Origin: Cryptomeria japonica
Lineage: Eukaryota > Streptophyta > Pinopsida > Cupressales > Cupressaceae
DNA length: 64,000 nucleotides
Assembly (NCBI RefSeq): GCF_030272615.1
Contig: NC_081412.1
Coordinates: forward strand, 18,267,932-18,331,931
Reading direction: 5' to 3'
In this document: positions 24,332 to 35,200 of the stretch, piece after piece
Layout of the letters: every line of letters starts with the position of its first letter
Numbering within the stretch: the stretch's first letter is position 1
Program-made: the position numbers and the translations under genes
Notes under the pieces: generated by a model
What the model was told of the DNA's origin: nothing
What the model saw: the letters and a program-made list of their open reading frames with translations, nothing else
Database searches by the model: none

Positions 24332-26013
24332 TTCAAAAAAAAAAAAAAAATCAAAATTTCAAAAATACAAAAAAAATCAAAAATTTCAAAAATACAAAAA
24401 AATTATAAAACAAAAAAATTGTTACTTGGTGAAAACCTGGCAAATAGGCGCCTTGTGACACAAAAAACATTGAAAAATCGAAAAAAGTAAAGAGAAATAA
24501 TTTCGTCCAATGGTGAAAACCACTTTGGTGGTGCCTCGGGCAAGTACCATGGTGAAAACTGGGTCACCAGTGCCATGCGTAGAGACGTTGCTCCTCCCTC
24601 CTTTAGGATTCTCTTTCATCCCTTCACTTTGTACACACTCACAACCTATTCGTTCATAATAAACTTACACATTCCCATCATGGCTTGTTATTGATCTACC
24701 CAAGATTGGTTAGCCATTCATAATAAACCTCCCTTTCCATTGATAATAAATTAGATCCTATCTGTGGCAAAGGCAAATCCTATGTCTAGTGGTGGGTGTG
24801 GAACTGAGAACATCACATGCTTCGAGGAGTACAGTTTCTTCTAGCTTCCTTCAGTCTATCTGCACACAATCCTCAATAAAGCAACATTTGCATCACCAAT
24901 CCGCAATAAAGTTCCATCTTCTCTGCAATAAGATATCACTTTCATGGATTCAATCAGTTTTAGATGAGACACATCAGCAACAATGGGCTTCGACAAATCA
25001 AATCTTTCAACAGACTTAGACAACATATGGTTCAGTGCTATCTATCCTTTCTGTGAAAGTAAACATTGTGACCACAATCAAATAAGACTTATACAAGTGA
25101 CAAGAGACACTAAATTTGAGGACTACAGTGGATGTTGGTGTGGAGTCTTGGTTTTCTTTTGATTTTATCTTTGGGTGACATGTCTTTTAGCTTTTCCGGG
25201 ATGTCTTTGACTAGAGAGGCGAGGATGGGGTATCATTACCTATTTGTATTTGTTGTCTGTGGATTGTCTCTTAGTAATGCTATGACTTGTCCAAGGATAT
25301 GAGGACACTGTGAGTCTAGTGTGAACTGGGGCATTCCTTGTTTGTGACTGTCTTATATCCATGCAAACGGGTACAATGACTTTCTGGGTCAAACATATGC
25401 CTTGATTGTCATAACCTATTTTGCCATAATAAAGCTCAATGATGATAACGCACAAGAAGCTCTTTCACTTTCATATCTTCTGTCTTCCATCCCCCTTTCT
25501 TGATTGACTTCCATCATCCTTTTCGAGTCCGCATAGCCTGCTATCACATGACTGAGTATAATGACACACCAAAAACATTTGCATGTCATATAGTTACACC
25601 TGCATTACCACATATAAGCATTTCATACATACATATAGATATCACAACTACATCACATCCTGCACACAACACCTGTTAGCACAAGTTACATTTGCATTAT
25701 CATATTCATTTGCATTACGTACATTCACATTTGCATCACGCATACACATTAAAAACATAAAAGAAAAAATACTGCATTACATCATATAAATATTGGCATC
25801 CATAGCATAAAACAAACATCACATAAGAACATCTCATCACATAGGTACACATGCATATAGTTGTTGCAAAGATGAATCATCTCATATATATATATATATA
25901 TATAAAGTGTCATGATACAATAATGTCAAAAAATCATATGGCTACAAAAATCACCCATAGGTGTCTACAATACAAAAATGGTACAAAACTGATACAAAGG
26001 GAGCCCTCTATGG
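24332..26013. other. 3' region between pol and antisense gene
   Basis: No sense gene. Two imperfect A-rich repeats lie at 24335-24420. Next comes a TGGTGAAAACC block repeated three times (24429-24560), of the kind seen after pol in plant Tat elements. ATTTGCATTA-like words recur at 25575-25745, and an AT dinucleotide tract is at 25885-25905. The segment separates the convergent ends of the sense pol and the antisense gene, so it probably serves both 3' ends. Confidence 0.5.
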
Positions 26014-27996
26014 CTATGATGAACTCCCTCCCTTGGAGCCGCCTGGTCTTGATGGAATTTGAGCCCCTGAAGGACTCACCCCTGGATCATCCTGCCTATC
26101 CCCTCTATCTGGTGGTGGCGGAGGACCCATATCCCCACCACTCGATGCCTGTCTCCTTCGGCTCCCTCCCATAGCTGTCGCTGTACGCGACAGTCTATGG
26201 AAGCTTCTCGCCCACTGATCTGCTGGCATGACACCATAGTAGAGGTCTCTCCAGTAGGCAATCTCCTCCCCTGCCTGCAGGACATAAGCATATCCTGCCC
26301 TTGTATCCTCCGCTGCCTGTCTCCTGGCCCTTAGTGCTATCTCAGCCTCTGTATAGCACTGGATAGCCTGATCCCGCTCTCTCTCAGTATCTCTGAGCCT
26401 CATCCTGAGCTGATCCCTCTCCTTCTCCAACTCTTGGATCTCATCTGCCTGGCCCTAGCAGATCTCCCTCAGCTCTAGCAGCTCATCCTACACTGGGTCA
26501 GCCCCAACTGCCTCTGCCTGTGGCTCCCCCTCTGTGGGTGCCTGCCCCTGTGCCTGTACCTGTACTGGTTCCTCTACTGGTTCCTGTACTGGTACCTGTC
26601 TCTATCCCTATCCCTGTATCTGTACCTGCCTGGGACCCTGTGCTGCTGGTACCTGTAAAGGCAATCCACCGCGACCCCTCACCACCCGAGCCTGCCTCTC
26701 CTCGCCACCCTCCCTCCGAGGTGCAACCCGCCTCTCTCCAACTACTCCCCTCCTCATCCATTGGCCTCTGCCCCCATCACCTCCACCATTATTCTCATCA
26801 CCACCCCCATCTCCATCCAATGCCTCTCCTGGATCTGTCAATCGTGGGAATGGATGCTTTGCCCAGTAAGCTATGTACTCGGAATCCATGCCAATGTCCT
26901 CGATCTCTGGCCACATGTCCCAAGGTAGAGGCATCATCTCTACCAGCTATGTCACTGCCTGATCATATGACAGCAATGACCGAAACTGTGCCTGATCTCT
27001 AACTGTACGGGCATACATGCCTGAGCCCTGGGGCATCCTTTGAATCCGACCAAACTGTCGGCCAACCCTGTCCACAAGCTATCTCTCTAGAACATAGGGC
27101 ATCTGCCCAATCAAGTACCTGGTCTGGAAGTTGTAAGGCAGCTCAACTGCATCATCCTCCCACTGCTTGCAGCCCAGATACGGTCTCCATATAACCATAT
27201 CAATGTCGTCTATCACTAACCGCCAATGCTCTAACCTGCCAATCCGCGGCTGTGATGTGATCATATCATACAGATGAACAAAGTTGTGTCCATGACCCCT
27301 GCCCCTGAAGTGTATTGGTTGGGTAACCGGCAAATGCTCACAGGCCCATACCTGCAGCAATGTCACTCCGTAGCCCAATCCTACGGATCCATGATAAACG
27401 AATTGATGAAGCTCATAATACAAATGGGATAGCACACATGGTCCCCAAGTATATCTGGTGTGCTGCATCACCAGTGTCTCCAGTACTCCTCCCCAGCCCA
27501 CAGCCAACTCCTGTGTTGCCCTATCCAGACACAGGAACCCATTGATAGCTCCTCCTATCACTGTCGGCAGCGCTAGTCCTGTGGCTGTCATGGTGTCCCA
27601 TGCCACGTGTCCTGCTCTCATCTCTAGTCCAGAGTCCTGGAACACCCGTCTCAAGGCCTCTTTGTCTCCATCTTGATTGTATGGGATCAGCTCCCCATCG
27701 ATCAGTATTCACAATATCCTGTATACATCCTCCAGGGTGACTGTCATCTCACCCATCGGTAAATGGAACGTGCACGTCTCAGAGTGCCATCTCTCAGCCA
27801 GCGCAGTCAGCAAACCCATGTTTACTTGAAACTCGAGCACATACAACACATGTCTCAATCCCATCTCCTCGATGGCAGCTCTATCCTCAAATGACAACTC
27901 AGGTCGCAACCTCTGAGTAGACGAGAATCTCTCCTGTGACTCTAGCATCGGCAAATACTCCTGCAGTCAAGCAAATCACTCATGTCAGTCATAGTG

Positions 27997-28307
27997 GCAT
28001 TCTCTGTTTATCACAAAATGCTACTCTTTTTATCTAAATGCATATGGCTATCTATCCTAGTGACACTCATTATTCATCACAAAGTGTTGCTATTTATCCT
28101 AGCAGTACTCCCTGTTCATCACAAAGTACTACGTGTGTGACACTCACTGTTCATCACAAAGTGTTACTCACATTCGCACTCACTGTTCATCACAAAGTGC
28201 TTCTTATATTTTAGTACTCCTTGTTCATCACAAAGTACTCTATTTTAGTACTCCTTGTTCATCACAAAGTACTCTATCTTGGTACTCACTATTCATCACA
28301 AAGTGCC
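27997..28307 (-). repeat. Tandem array of eight small hairpins
   Basis: Units of 34-42 bp share the loop core TTCATCACAAAG, and the two sides of each unit are complementary. Stems (plus strand): GCATT/AATGC (27997, 28017), ACACT/AGTGT (28063, 28083), AGTACT/AGTACT (28104, 28125), ACACT/AGTGT (28140, 28160), GCACT/AGTGC (28176, 28196), AGTACT/AGTACT (28213, 28234; 28247, 28268) and GGTACT/AGTGCC (28281, 28302, one G-T pair). The arms change together while the loop stays constant, so pairing seems to be maintained. Confidence 0.8.
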
Positions 28308-28440
28308 TTGATCTATCCTAGTCTTCCTAGAGGACCTGCTTGAGTGTATCCTCTTAGCAACTTTTCCAATCGACAGCGTATGTTCATCACAGAACTGCCG
28401 ATTTGACCTAGAAGATGCAAATTCACACTTTTTGAAACGC

Positions 28441-28706
28441 AAATGTGCTTACTTGACATAAACATGCTTACAAACTTCACAGACGCGCTTGAAAAACATA
28501 GATGCCCCTGGTTGACACAGACATGCCTATGCTCTGCACAGAGGCGCCTGAATGACACATACGTGCCTTCTTGGCACAAATGCGCCTGCACATCATAGAC
28601 ATGGCCACAATTGACACAGACACAGGTTCAGACATAGACGTGCCTGGCACAAACACAGATGCGCCTCGCGAGCACAGACACGTCTAGCACCAACGTAGAT
28701 GTACCT
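28441..28706 (-). repeat. Intronic motif array: GCGTCTGTGT every 20 nt (14 copies)
   Basis: On the plus strand the array reads ACACAGACGCGCCTG in many variants, with cores at about 28441, 28461, 28481, 28501, 28521, 28541, 28561, 28581, 28599, 28619, 28638, 28659, 28679 and 28699. Read on the antisense transcript it is GCGCGTCTGTGT, the same motif and orientation as in the sense leader. In the sense RNA the two ends are therefore complementary. Confidence 0.88.
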
Positions 28707-28980
28707 GGACATTTTTTGACACTTTTTGGACCCTAGTCTAAGCGCATTTATGACCCTATCTAGCATGCATTAATGACAAAATTAAATGCGTCAAAGTACG
28801 AGGAGGTTTGGTGGTACTTACCGGCTCTCCTGCCTCTGCTGGCCTCTGGAATCGGCGAACGTGGTCGAATCTATGAATGAAAGCCATCACTGCTGACTGC
28901 TCATGCTCTATTCTCGCTCTGCAATATGCTCTCATGGATGTGTAGATGACAATGAGGATGTATTTTCCCCCATGGTCTAT

Positions 28981-28986
28981 CTTATA
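28981..28986 (-). promoter_or_regulatory. TATA-like box of antisense PMD gene
   Basis: The minus strand reads GGCTATAAGATAG here, about 95 bp upstream of the exon 1 ATG (28887). The corresponding J gene has CCTATAAAAG at the equivalent distance, which supports the call. Confidence 0.5.
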
Positions 28987-29218
28987 GCCTACCCTAGCCC
29001 TCGCCTTCGTTTCCAGAGTCAGTCTTCATTATCTCGTGACTCTGTCACTTTATCTGGTCAGTCCATTCTATCCCGTCTTTCTTATCGAGAGATTGTCTGT
29101 GGTCTTTTCACACATTTTCATCCAATCTCTCAAGGGGGCATATCATTCCCATCCTGGGGCAACTCTGTATCAGTTCATCTTAATTTCTTTGAAACAACGC
29201 GACAAGCCGCATTGTCTC

Positions 29219-29232
29219 AAAGAGGGGCAAAA
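29219..29232 (+). other. Polypurine tract of the Ty3/gypsy element
   Basis: AAAGAGGGGCAAAA directly precedes the TG of the 3' LTR. The J element has the identical tract at 62118-62131. Confidence 0.9.
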
Positions 29233-30012
29233 TGTAGACACCCAAAATTGTCATGTCTAATTAAATAAATATTTTATTTATTTAATTATCTAAGCTTAAT
29301 TTTTCTATTAATTAAATAAATCTTTATTTATTTAATTAATTCATTTATCCTCTTCTAGCCTTATTTCTTATTTAAATAAATACATTTATTTATTTAAATT
29401 ATCCTTTTCCTAAATTAAATAAATATTTTATTTATTTAATTATCCCACTTCTTCTATTAATTAAATAAATATTTATTTATTTAATTAATTCATTAACCTT
29501 CTCTACCCATGACACATGTCATTCATCTCTTAATTCCTACACTACCTACCCCTTTCATTATTTTATTATTTCTTTTACCTACCCTCTAATCATAGCCGAC
29601 CTCCTTTTACACCTCTCAATCTTATCCCTCCATTTCATATTGTGTCTTCTATATAAGGAGATGCTTCCTTCATTATCAAACCCTAATCGTTCTATGCATC
29701 CTAACTACTTGAGCAATTGACTACACTACGATCCTACTTGCAACCACATTCCGTTCTTTGTTGAGCTCTTGTGCATATAAAATCTGAGAGCAAATATATC
29801 AAGCAAGATCAATGGAGATAGGAAGAATGGAGATCAAAACCCTATTGGACATGTGATTGTATAATCTTTGTGATTTCATTTGATTTGCATTGTCTTAAGT
29901 AATCTTCATATGTTATGGTGGATCTTTGTTGTTGTTAGGCTAGGGTTTTTGTGGTTGGATTCATTTAGCCTTTCAATATTGTTATTATTGTTATCCATTT
30001 TCACCATATACA
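29233..30012 (+). repeat. 3' LTR of the Ty3/gypsy element
   Basis: 780 bp, about 13 differences from 13746-14525, ending CATATACA and followed by the target duplication GATAC at 30013-30017. Confidence 0.95.
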
Positions 30013-31157
30013 GATACAAGGAGGTGTAGCAAAACCTTTCTGGCGAGAAGGTATCAGGACAATAGTCTACACTATGAACTGGATATTGGTAAAGAGAGGT
30101 AAGGATAAGACCCCTTATGAATGCTGGTATGGTAGATCACCTAATGCCAATTATTTTAAGATATTTGGCAGTAAATGTTTTATTAAGAGAGGCAACTATG
30201 TCAACAAGTTTGAGGCTAAAAGTGATGAAGGTGTATTTCTTGGTTACTCCACCAAGATTAAGGCCTACAAATGTTATAAAAACTGGACACAGAGAATTAT
30301 TGAGAGTGTTGATGTTTAAGTGGATGAGTATCCTGAAGTCTTGGGGGAAACTAGTTTGGAGAAAAAGAATGAAGATCCTTGCATTCTGATTTTGGAACTA
30401 GAACCGGTGAAACCTGAAATTGGTAAAGAGAATGTTGTTGTACCAGTTCAACCGGAACATATAGATTAGGAAAAAGATGATGATAATGAAGAAGAAGAAC
30501 CTAAAGATAATGATCATGTTATTCTAAGGTATGTGAGATTCAATCACAATCCTAACCAGATTATTGGAGATAAGGATGCTAGAGTGTTAACCAGAAGAAG
30601 AATTAGATAAAATTCTTGCATGATCTCCACTATTGAGCCTAGAATTGCTAAGGAAGCATTTGGAGATGATAATTGGATTAAAGCTATAGAGGAGGAGCTT
30701 GAACAAATTGAGAAGAATAACACATGGCCCTTAGTATCTAGACCGGTGAATAAAAATGTGATAGGTACTAAGTGGGTATTCAGGAATAAACTGACTGAAA
30801 ATGGTCTAGTAGTCGAAAACAAAGATAGATTAATTTCCAAAGGTTATGCACAAGAAGAAGGAGAAGACTATGGCAAGACTTTTGCACCAGTTTCAAGACT
30901 GGAAGGTGTCAGGACTTTACTTGCATTTTCAGCATATAAGGGATTCAAAGTATATCATATGGATGTGAAGTCAACATTTTTTAATGTAATACTGGAAGAA
31001 GAAGTATACATTGAGCAACCAGATGGTTATTCTTTGACTGATGAAAAAGACATGGTATGCAAATTGCACAAGGCACACTATATGGGTTAAAGCAAGCACC
31101 AAGAGCATGGTATGAAAGGCTTCATTCACACCTAATGAAGATAGGTTTTCAAAGAAC
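30013..31157 (+). pseudogene. Copia A integrase end and reverse transcriptase start, part 2
   Basis: The integrase frame broken at 13745 resumes after the GATAC duplication (VAKPFWREG, then GKDKTPYECWYG and FKIFGSKCF). After stops near 30317 and 30466 comes the RT (EEELEQIEKNNTWPLV...NVIGTKWVF...YHMDVKSTF...VYIEQPDG). A frameshift near 31075 precedes the KQAPRAWY block. The reading is cut at 31157 by insertion of copia D and continues at 37819. Confidence 0.9.
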
Positions 31158-32214
31158 TGTTGGTATTTTGGATGTGTTGTACTAGTTTTGTCATTGATGT
31201 CAACACTTATCAGCACTTGGAGATTCTTCATTATGTTCACTAGCATGTTTAGTTACTTAAGCACAGTCACCGGTATCTGGTTCACCGGCAGGTTATATCA
31301 TTCACCAGCACTAGGAATGACTTGGAGATTACTTGGTTATGTCAAAGACATTATTTGGACACTTTATTTTGGTGATTTGGTCATTGATCTAATTGGGTTT
31401 GCATATTTGTTGTTACCGGCAAATAGGTCTAGGTTATGCACCGGCAAGCATTATTCATTTTAGATCAGCATGACACGTTATGGAGATGATTTGTTATTAT
31501 TGTAAATGCATTGAGCTGACATGATGCATCACATATTGATTTATTTTTAATTGGTTTTATTGTAATATCTTTAGTGAGCCGACCTACACATTTGGTCTTA
31601 GGTTTTTGTATAAATGTAAGATCTCATTTGTGAGATTAAAATGAGGATGCATGGAATGTAACAAGTGGTAGAGCATAAGGTATATGCAAATATAAGAAGA
31701 GCTATACACACAGACATCATTCAAGATTCAAGGAGGTTTTGTAGAAGACAAATCAGAGCTTAACCAGTACTAAATCCAACATATGAAAATGCTATTTTGA
31801 GCATTACATTATCATTGGATTTAACCATCCAATTGTAGTCAGTGTGACTCCCATTTTGTGATTGAGCAGTGAGCTCTAGGTAGTTGGCCTTTCTGCATGT
31901 GCAGACACCATATTGTACACACATACTATCTGTAGTAGTATCATTTGATTGTGGGTAAGGTTTCCCACCATAGTTTTTCCCCTTACAGGGTTTCCACGTA
32001 CAAATATCTATGTTATGTGTTGTGGATGTTATTTGTCATTTTGTTTCATGCATTAAACTCTACTGGCATTGCAATTAACTGTTAAAACTATTTACCAACA
32101 TAAAGTTTGGTTTACTGCTATTATGCATTGAGCTTGGTTAAGTTATATTTGGTTTGAAATTAATTGACAACTGATTCACCCCCCTCCCCTCTCAGTTGTC
32201 TCCAGGACCTAACA
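31158..32214 (+). repeat. 5' LTR of copia D
   Basis: TGTTGGTATTTTGG...CCTAACA. TATAAATG at 31609-31616 is a likely core promoter. A TTTTTCCCC...GGTTTCCAC block lies near 31973-31996. A perfect 9-bp U5 hairpin GACAACTGA/TCAGTTGTC is at 32166-32174 and 32192-32200. Confidence 0.95.
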
Positions 32215-32216
32215 AT

Positions 32217-32228
32217 TGGTATCAGAGC
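32217..32228 (+). other. Primer-binding site of copia D
   Basis: TGGTATCAGAGC, an exact initiator-Met tRNA complement, 2 nt after the LTR. Confidence 0.93.
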
Positions 32229-32271
32229 TTAGTCCTCTTTTTGTAGAAGTTTAACAACTTGAGGAGATCCA

Positions 32272-35200
32272 ATGTCTACTAACTATTTCAGGAAGGACAA
32301 TCTAAAACTTGATGGAACTAACTATGGCATATGGAAGATCATGATGGAGACACATTTTAATTGCATTGGAAAAGACATATGGGATGTTACAAAGAATGGC
32401 TATGTTGGTCCTACTCAAGGTCAACCTAATCCACCAATCTTGGCTAAAGATGAGGAAAATGATTGCAAAGCAAGAGAAGCACTTTTGAGCGCATTGTCAG
32501 ATCAGCAAATCATGGGATTATTAGATAGATCTACTACTAAAGCTATTTGGGACAAATTGGAAACATTGAATGAAGGTGATACCACTGTCAAAATTGCAAA
32601 ATTGTAATGCTTCTGGGTTAGGTATGAAAATCTGAAAAATGGAAGAAGATGAAAGGATTTCTACTTTTATGGAAAGAGTAAATGAAATTGTTTTGGGTAT
32701 ACAATGTTGTGGAGGATCCTTGAGTGAAGACAAAATTGTTTCTAAATTTTTAAGAGCATTGCCACCAGCATATAAAATGAAAGTTACTGCTATGAATGAA
32801 TTGAGAACAATGCCTAATACATTAGTATCTAGAGACACTTTGGTTGGAAAACTTCCATCTTCTGAAATTGAGGAATTTGGTCCTATTGCTACTATTAAGA
32901 CAAATTTATCTTTCAAGGCATCATCATCATTTGAAAAAATCTGACTAGAAAGCCTTCTATGCAAGACAACTTAAAGAAATCAGAAAAGAGAATGAAGAAC
33001 TGGAAGAACTTGAAGCACTATTTGCAAGGAAAATTCCTAAAGGTCTAGTTGGAAGTAAGTATGAAGGTAAAGCACTATTTAAATGTTTTAACTGCAATAA
33101 AATTTGTCATATGGCATCTCGGTGTCCTGATAAACATGCAAGAATAAAATAAGAAGCTAAAAGAACATACAAGCCTAATCCTAAATATTAGAGATATAGA
33201 TTTAAGAATAATAGAGACAAATCATGTTACTATGTTGATGAAGGAGTTACTGATGATTCTGATGAGGAACCGATAGACAATGGATGGGTTTTTGTTGCTA
33301 TAATAGAAGATCATCTGACACCTACTGTTCAACCAGTAGAGCAGGCCCTTGCAGCTAAAATTGAAGATAAGGATGAATGGATCATTGATTCTAAATGTTC
33401 ACATCATTTGACTGGTGATAAAAATAAATTCTTAACCTTTCAGGAATACAATGGAGGTCTAGTAAGATTTGGGGAGGATAAAGCTTGTTTGATCAAGGGA
33501 AAAGGCATTATATCTATTGATGGTAAGCACAATACTAATAATGTTTACTATGTTGAAGGTTTGAAGCATAATCTTTTGAGTGTTGGTTAATTAGTTGAAA
33601 AAGGATTTCAGTTACAATTCAAGAATGGTAAATGCAAAATCATGAACAGAATTGGCTTGAAAATTGCAACCGGTAATCAGACTAGAGGTAATATCATTCA
33701 TTTGAACAACAATGAGAAAGCATGCTTGATTGCACATATTGATGAAAGTTGGTTATGGCATAAGAGACTTTGTCATGTAAATTTCAATTGCATTGTGAAA
33801 ATCAGTACAACAAAGGCAGTAAGGGACTTACCTAAGATTTTCTTAAACCTCACAATCTGGTATGTAAGGAATGTCAATTTGGAAAGCAAGTTAGAGAAAC
33901 TTTTAAGAGTATTCCCGAAAAATACAATAATGTTCTTGACTTAATTCATACTGCTTTGTGTGGTCCAGAAAGAACTAGAAGCTTACAAGGAGATAGATAT
34001 TTTATGCTAATCATTGATGACTATTCTAGAATGTGTTAGGTTACTTTTCTCAGGGAAAAATCAGAAGCTTTTGGGAAATTCAAACTATTCAGGGTGATGG
34101 TAGAGAATGAAACTGGTAAAAAAGTAAAATGTTTGAGATCAGATCAAGGAGGTGAATTCACATCTAAGGAGTTTAATACATTTTGTGAAGTGAATGGAAT
34201 TAGAAGACAACTATCTGCGCCCCAAACACCCCAACAAAATGGAGTTGTGGAAAGAAAGAACAAAACTATTCTGGATGTAGCTAGAAGTATGTTATCAGAA
34301 GAAAATGTACCTCATGTATATTAGAGAGAAGCAGTAAGTACAGTGGTTTACACATTCAACAAAGTTCACATCAACGGTGAAACCGGTAAGACCCTTCATG
34401 AACTATGGTTTGGTAATACTCCTATTCTTAAATATTTCAGAATATTTGGAAGTAAATGTTATAGGAGAGATGAGTATATTGGAAAATTTAATCCTAGAAG
34501 TGATGAAGGAATATTTATTGGCTATTCATCTAAGGGCAAGGCATATAGATGTTTTAACAAGAGATTGCAAAAAATTGTTGAGAGTGAAAATGCAAAGATT
34601 GATGAACAGTTTAGAGATAATTCAAGGTACAAGGACTCTGAACCGGCAATAGAGATAATAATAGATGAACCTAAAATGAGCACACTAGTACAGAAGGTTG
34701 ATCTAGTCACACCAGCATCATCTGAAAATTCCATAGTGACTGAAGAACAGTAGCAAGTAAAAACACCTCAGTATGTAAGATTGGTTCACTCTGAAAGTTA
34801 GATAATTGGGAACAATTATCAAAGTGTTATGATTAGAGGAAGACTGGAAAATGAAGAGGTATGTTTAATTTCTCAAATTGAACCAGCATCAGTTAATGAG
34901 GCATGTGAAGATAAACATTGGATTAAAGCTATGGAAGATGAATTGGAACAAATTGAAAAGAATAACACATGGACATTAGTTCCCCGACCTATAAACAAAA
35001 ATGTAATTGGAACTAAATGGGTATTCAGAAATAAACTTAATGAAGATGGTAAGGTAATAAAAAACAAAGCAAGATTAGTGTGTAAGGGATATTCACAGAA
35101 AGAAGAAATTGATTATAATGAAACCTTTGCATCGGTAGCTAGAATTAAGGTAGTCAGATTATTCTTAGTTTTTGCAGCACACAAGAACTATAAAGTATAT

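Larger units (their letters stand above)
27961..28821 (-). other. Intron of antisense PMD gene
   Basis: 861 bp with GTAAGT at the donor and CTTGACTGCAG at the acceptor; both exons are phase 0 and join in frame. The J family has an intron at the same place with the same two internal parts: a hairpin array (here 27997-28307) nearer the acceptor and a 20-nt-periodic motif array (28441-28706) nearer the donor. Conservation of exon 1 and of both splice sites between families supports real splicing. Confidence 0.75.
26014..28887 (-). pseudogene. Antisense two-exon plant-mobile-domain gene
   Basis: Exon 1 is 28887-28822 (22 codons, MAFIHRFDHVRR...), followed by a donor GTAAGTACC. Exon 2 starts at 27960 after TTGACTGCAG and runs in phase to 26014, about 650 codons in one frame. 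Residues ~23-260 are a plant mobile domain: LTALAERWHSETCTFHLPMGEMTVTLEDVYRIL, in two blocks, is the family signature (PF10536, also in Arabidopsis MAIN/MAIL1). The rest is Pro/Gln/Gly-rich, then a coiled coil (26430-26200) and a Gly/Pro tail. Stops at 27709, 27079, about 26949, about 26600 (two), about 26490 and about 26456 are mostly CAG-to-TAG. It has its own promoter, and a relative lies at 61697-60036. PMD proteins act in gene and transposon silencing; a role in the element's own expression is inferred. Confidence 0.85.
13746..30012 (+). mobile_element. Ty3/gypsy (Tat/Ogre-like) element with antisense PMD gene, 16.3 kb
   Basis: Bounded by two 780-bp LTRs and a perfect 5-bp target duplication GATAC (13741-13745 and 30013-30017) inside the copia A integrase. 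By eye the LTRs differ at about 13 positions (about 1.7%), so this is one of the youngest insertions here. Order: LTR, primer site, 2.2-kb leader with two 20-nt-periodic arrays, gag-protease-G-patch, RT-RNase H-integrase, 1.7-kb 3' region, antisense two-exon PMD gene, PPT, LTR. The length, gag finger, G-patch and second RNase H point to the Tat lineage (family knowledge). Eleven nonsense codons and a changed integrase residue show it is no longer autonomous. Confidence 0.95.

Noticed and set aside
25885-25905. AT dinucleotide microsatellite
   Set aside because: Real but short and ordinary; no evidence of a role beyond the 3' region it lies in.
26520-27002. Plus-strand Pro-rich ORF of 160 codons
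   Set aside because: Shadow of the Pro/Gln/Gly-rich part of the antisense PMD gene; its apparent repeats come from CCTGTACTGG-like coding repeats on the other strand.
27997-28307. CRISPR-like array (regular repeats of TTCATCACAAAGT)
   Set aside because: The DNA is plant, units vary, the unique parts are only 15-25 bp and are complementary to each other as hairpin arms, and there are no cas genes.
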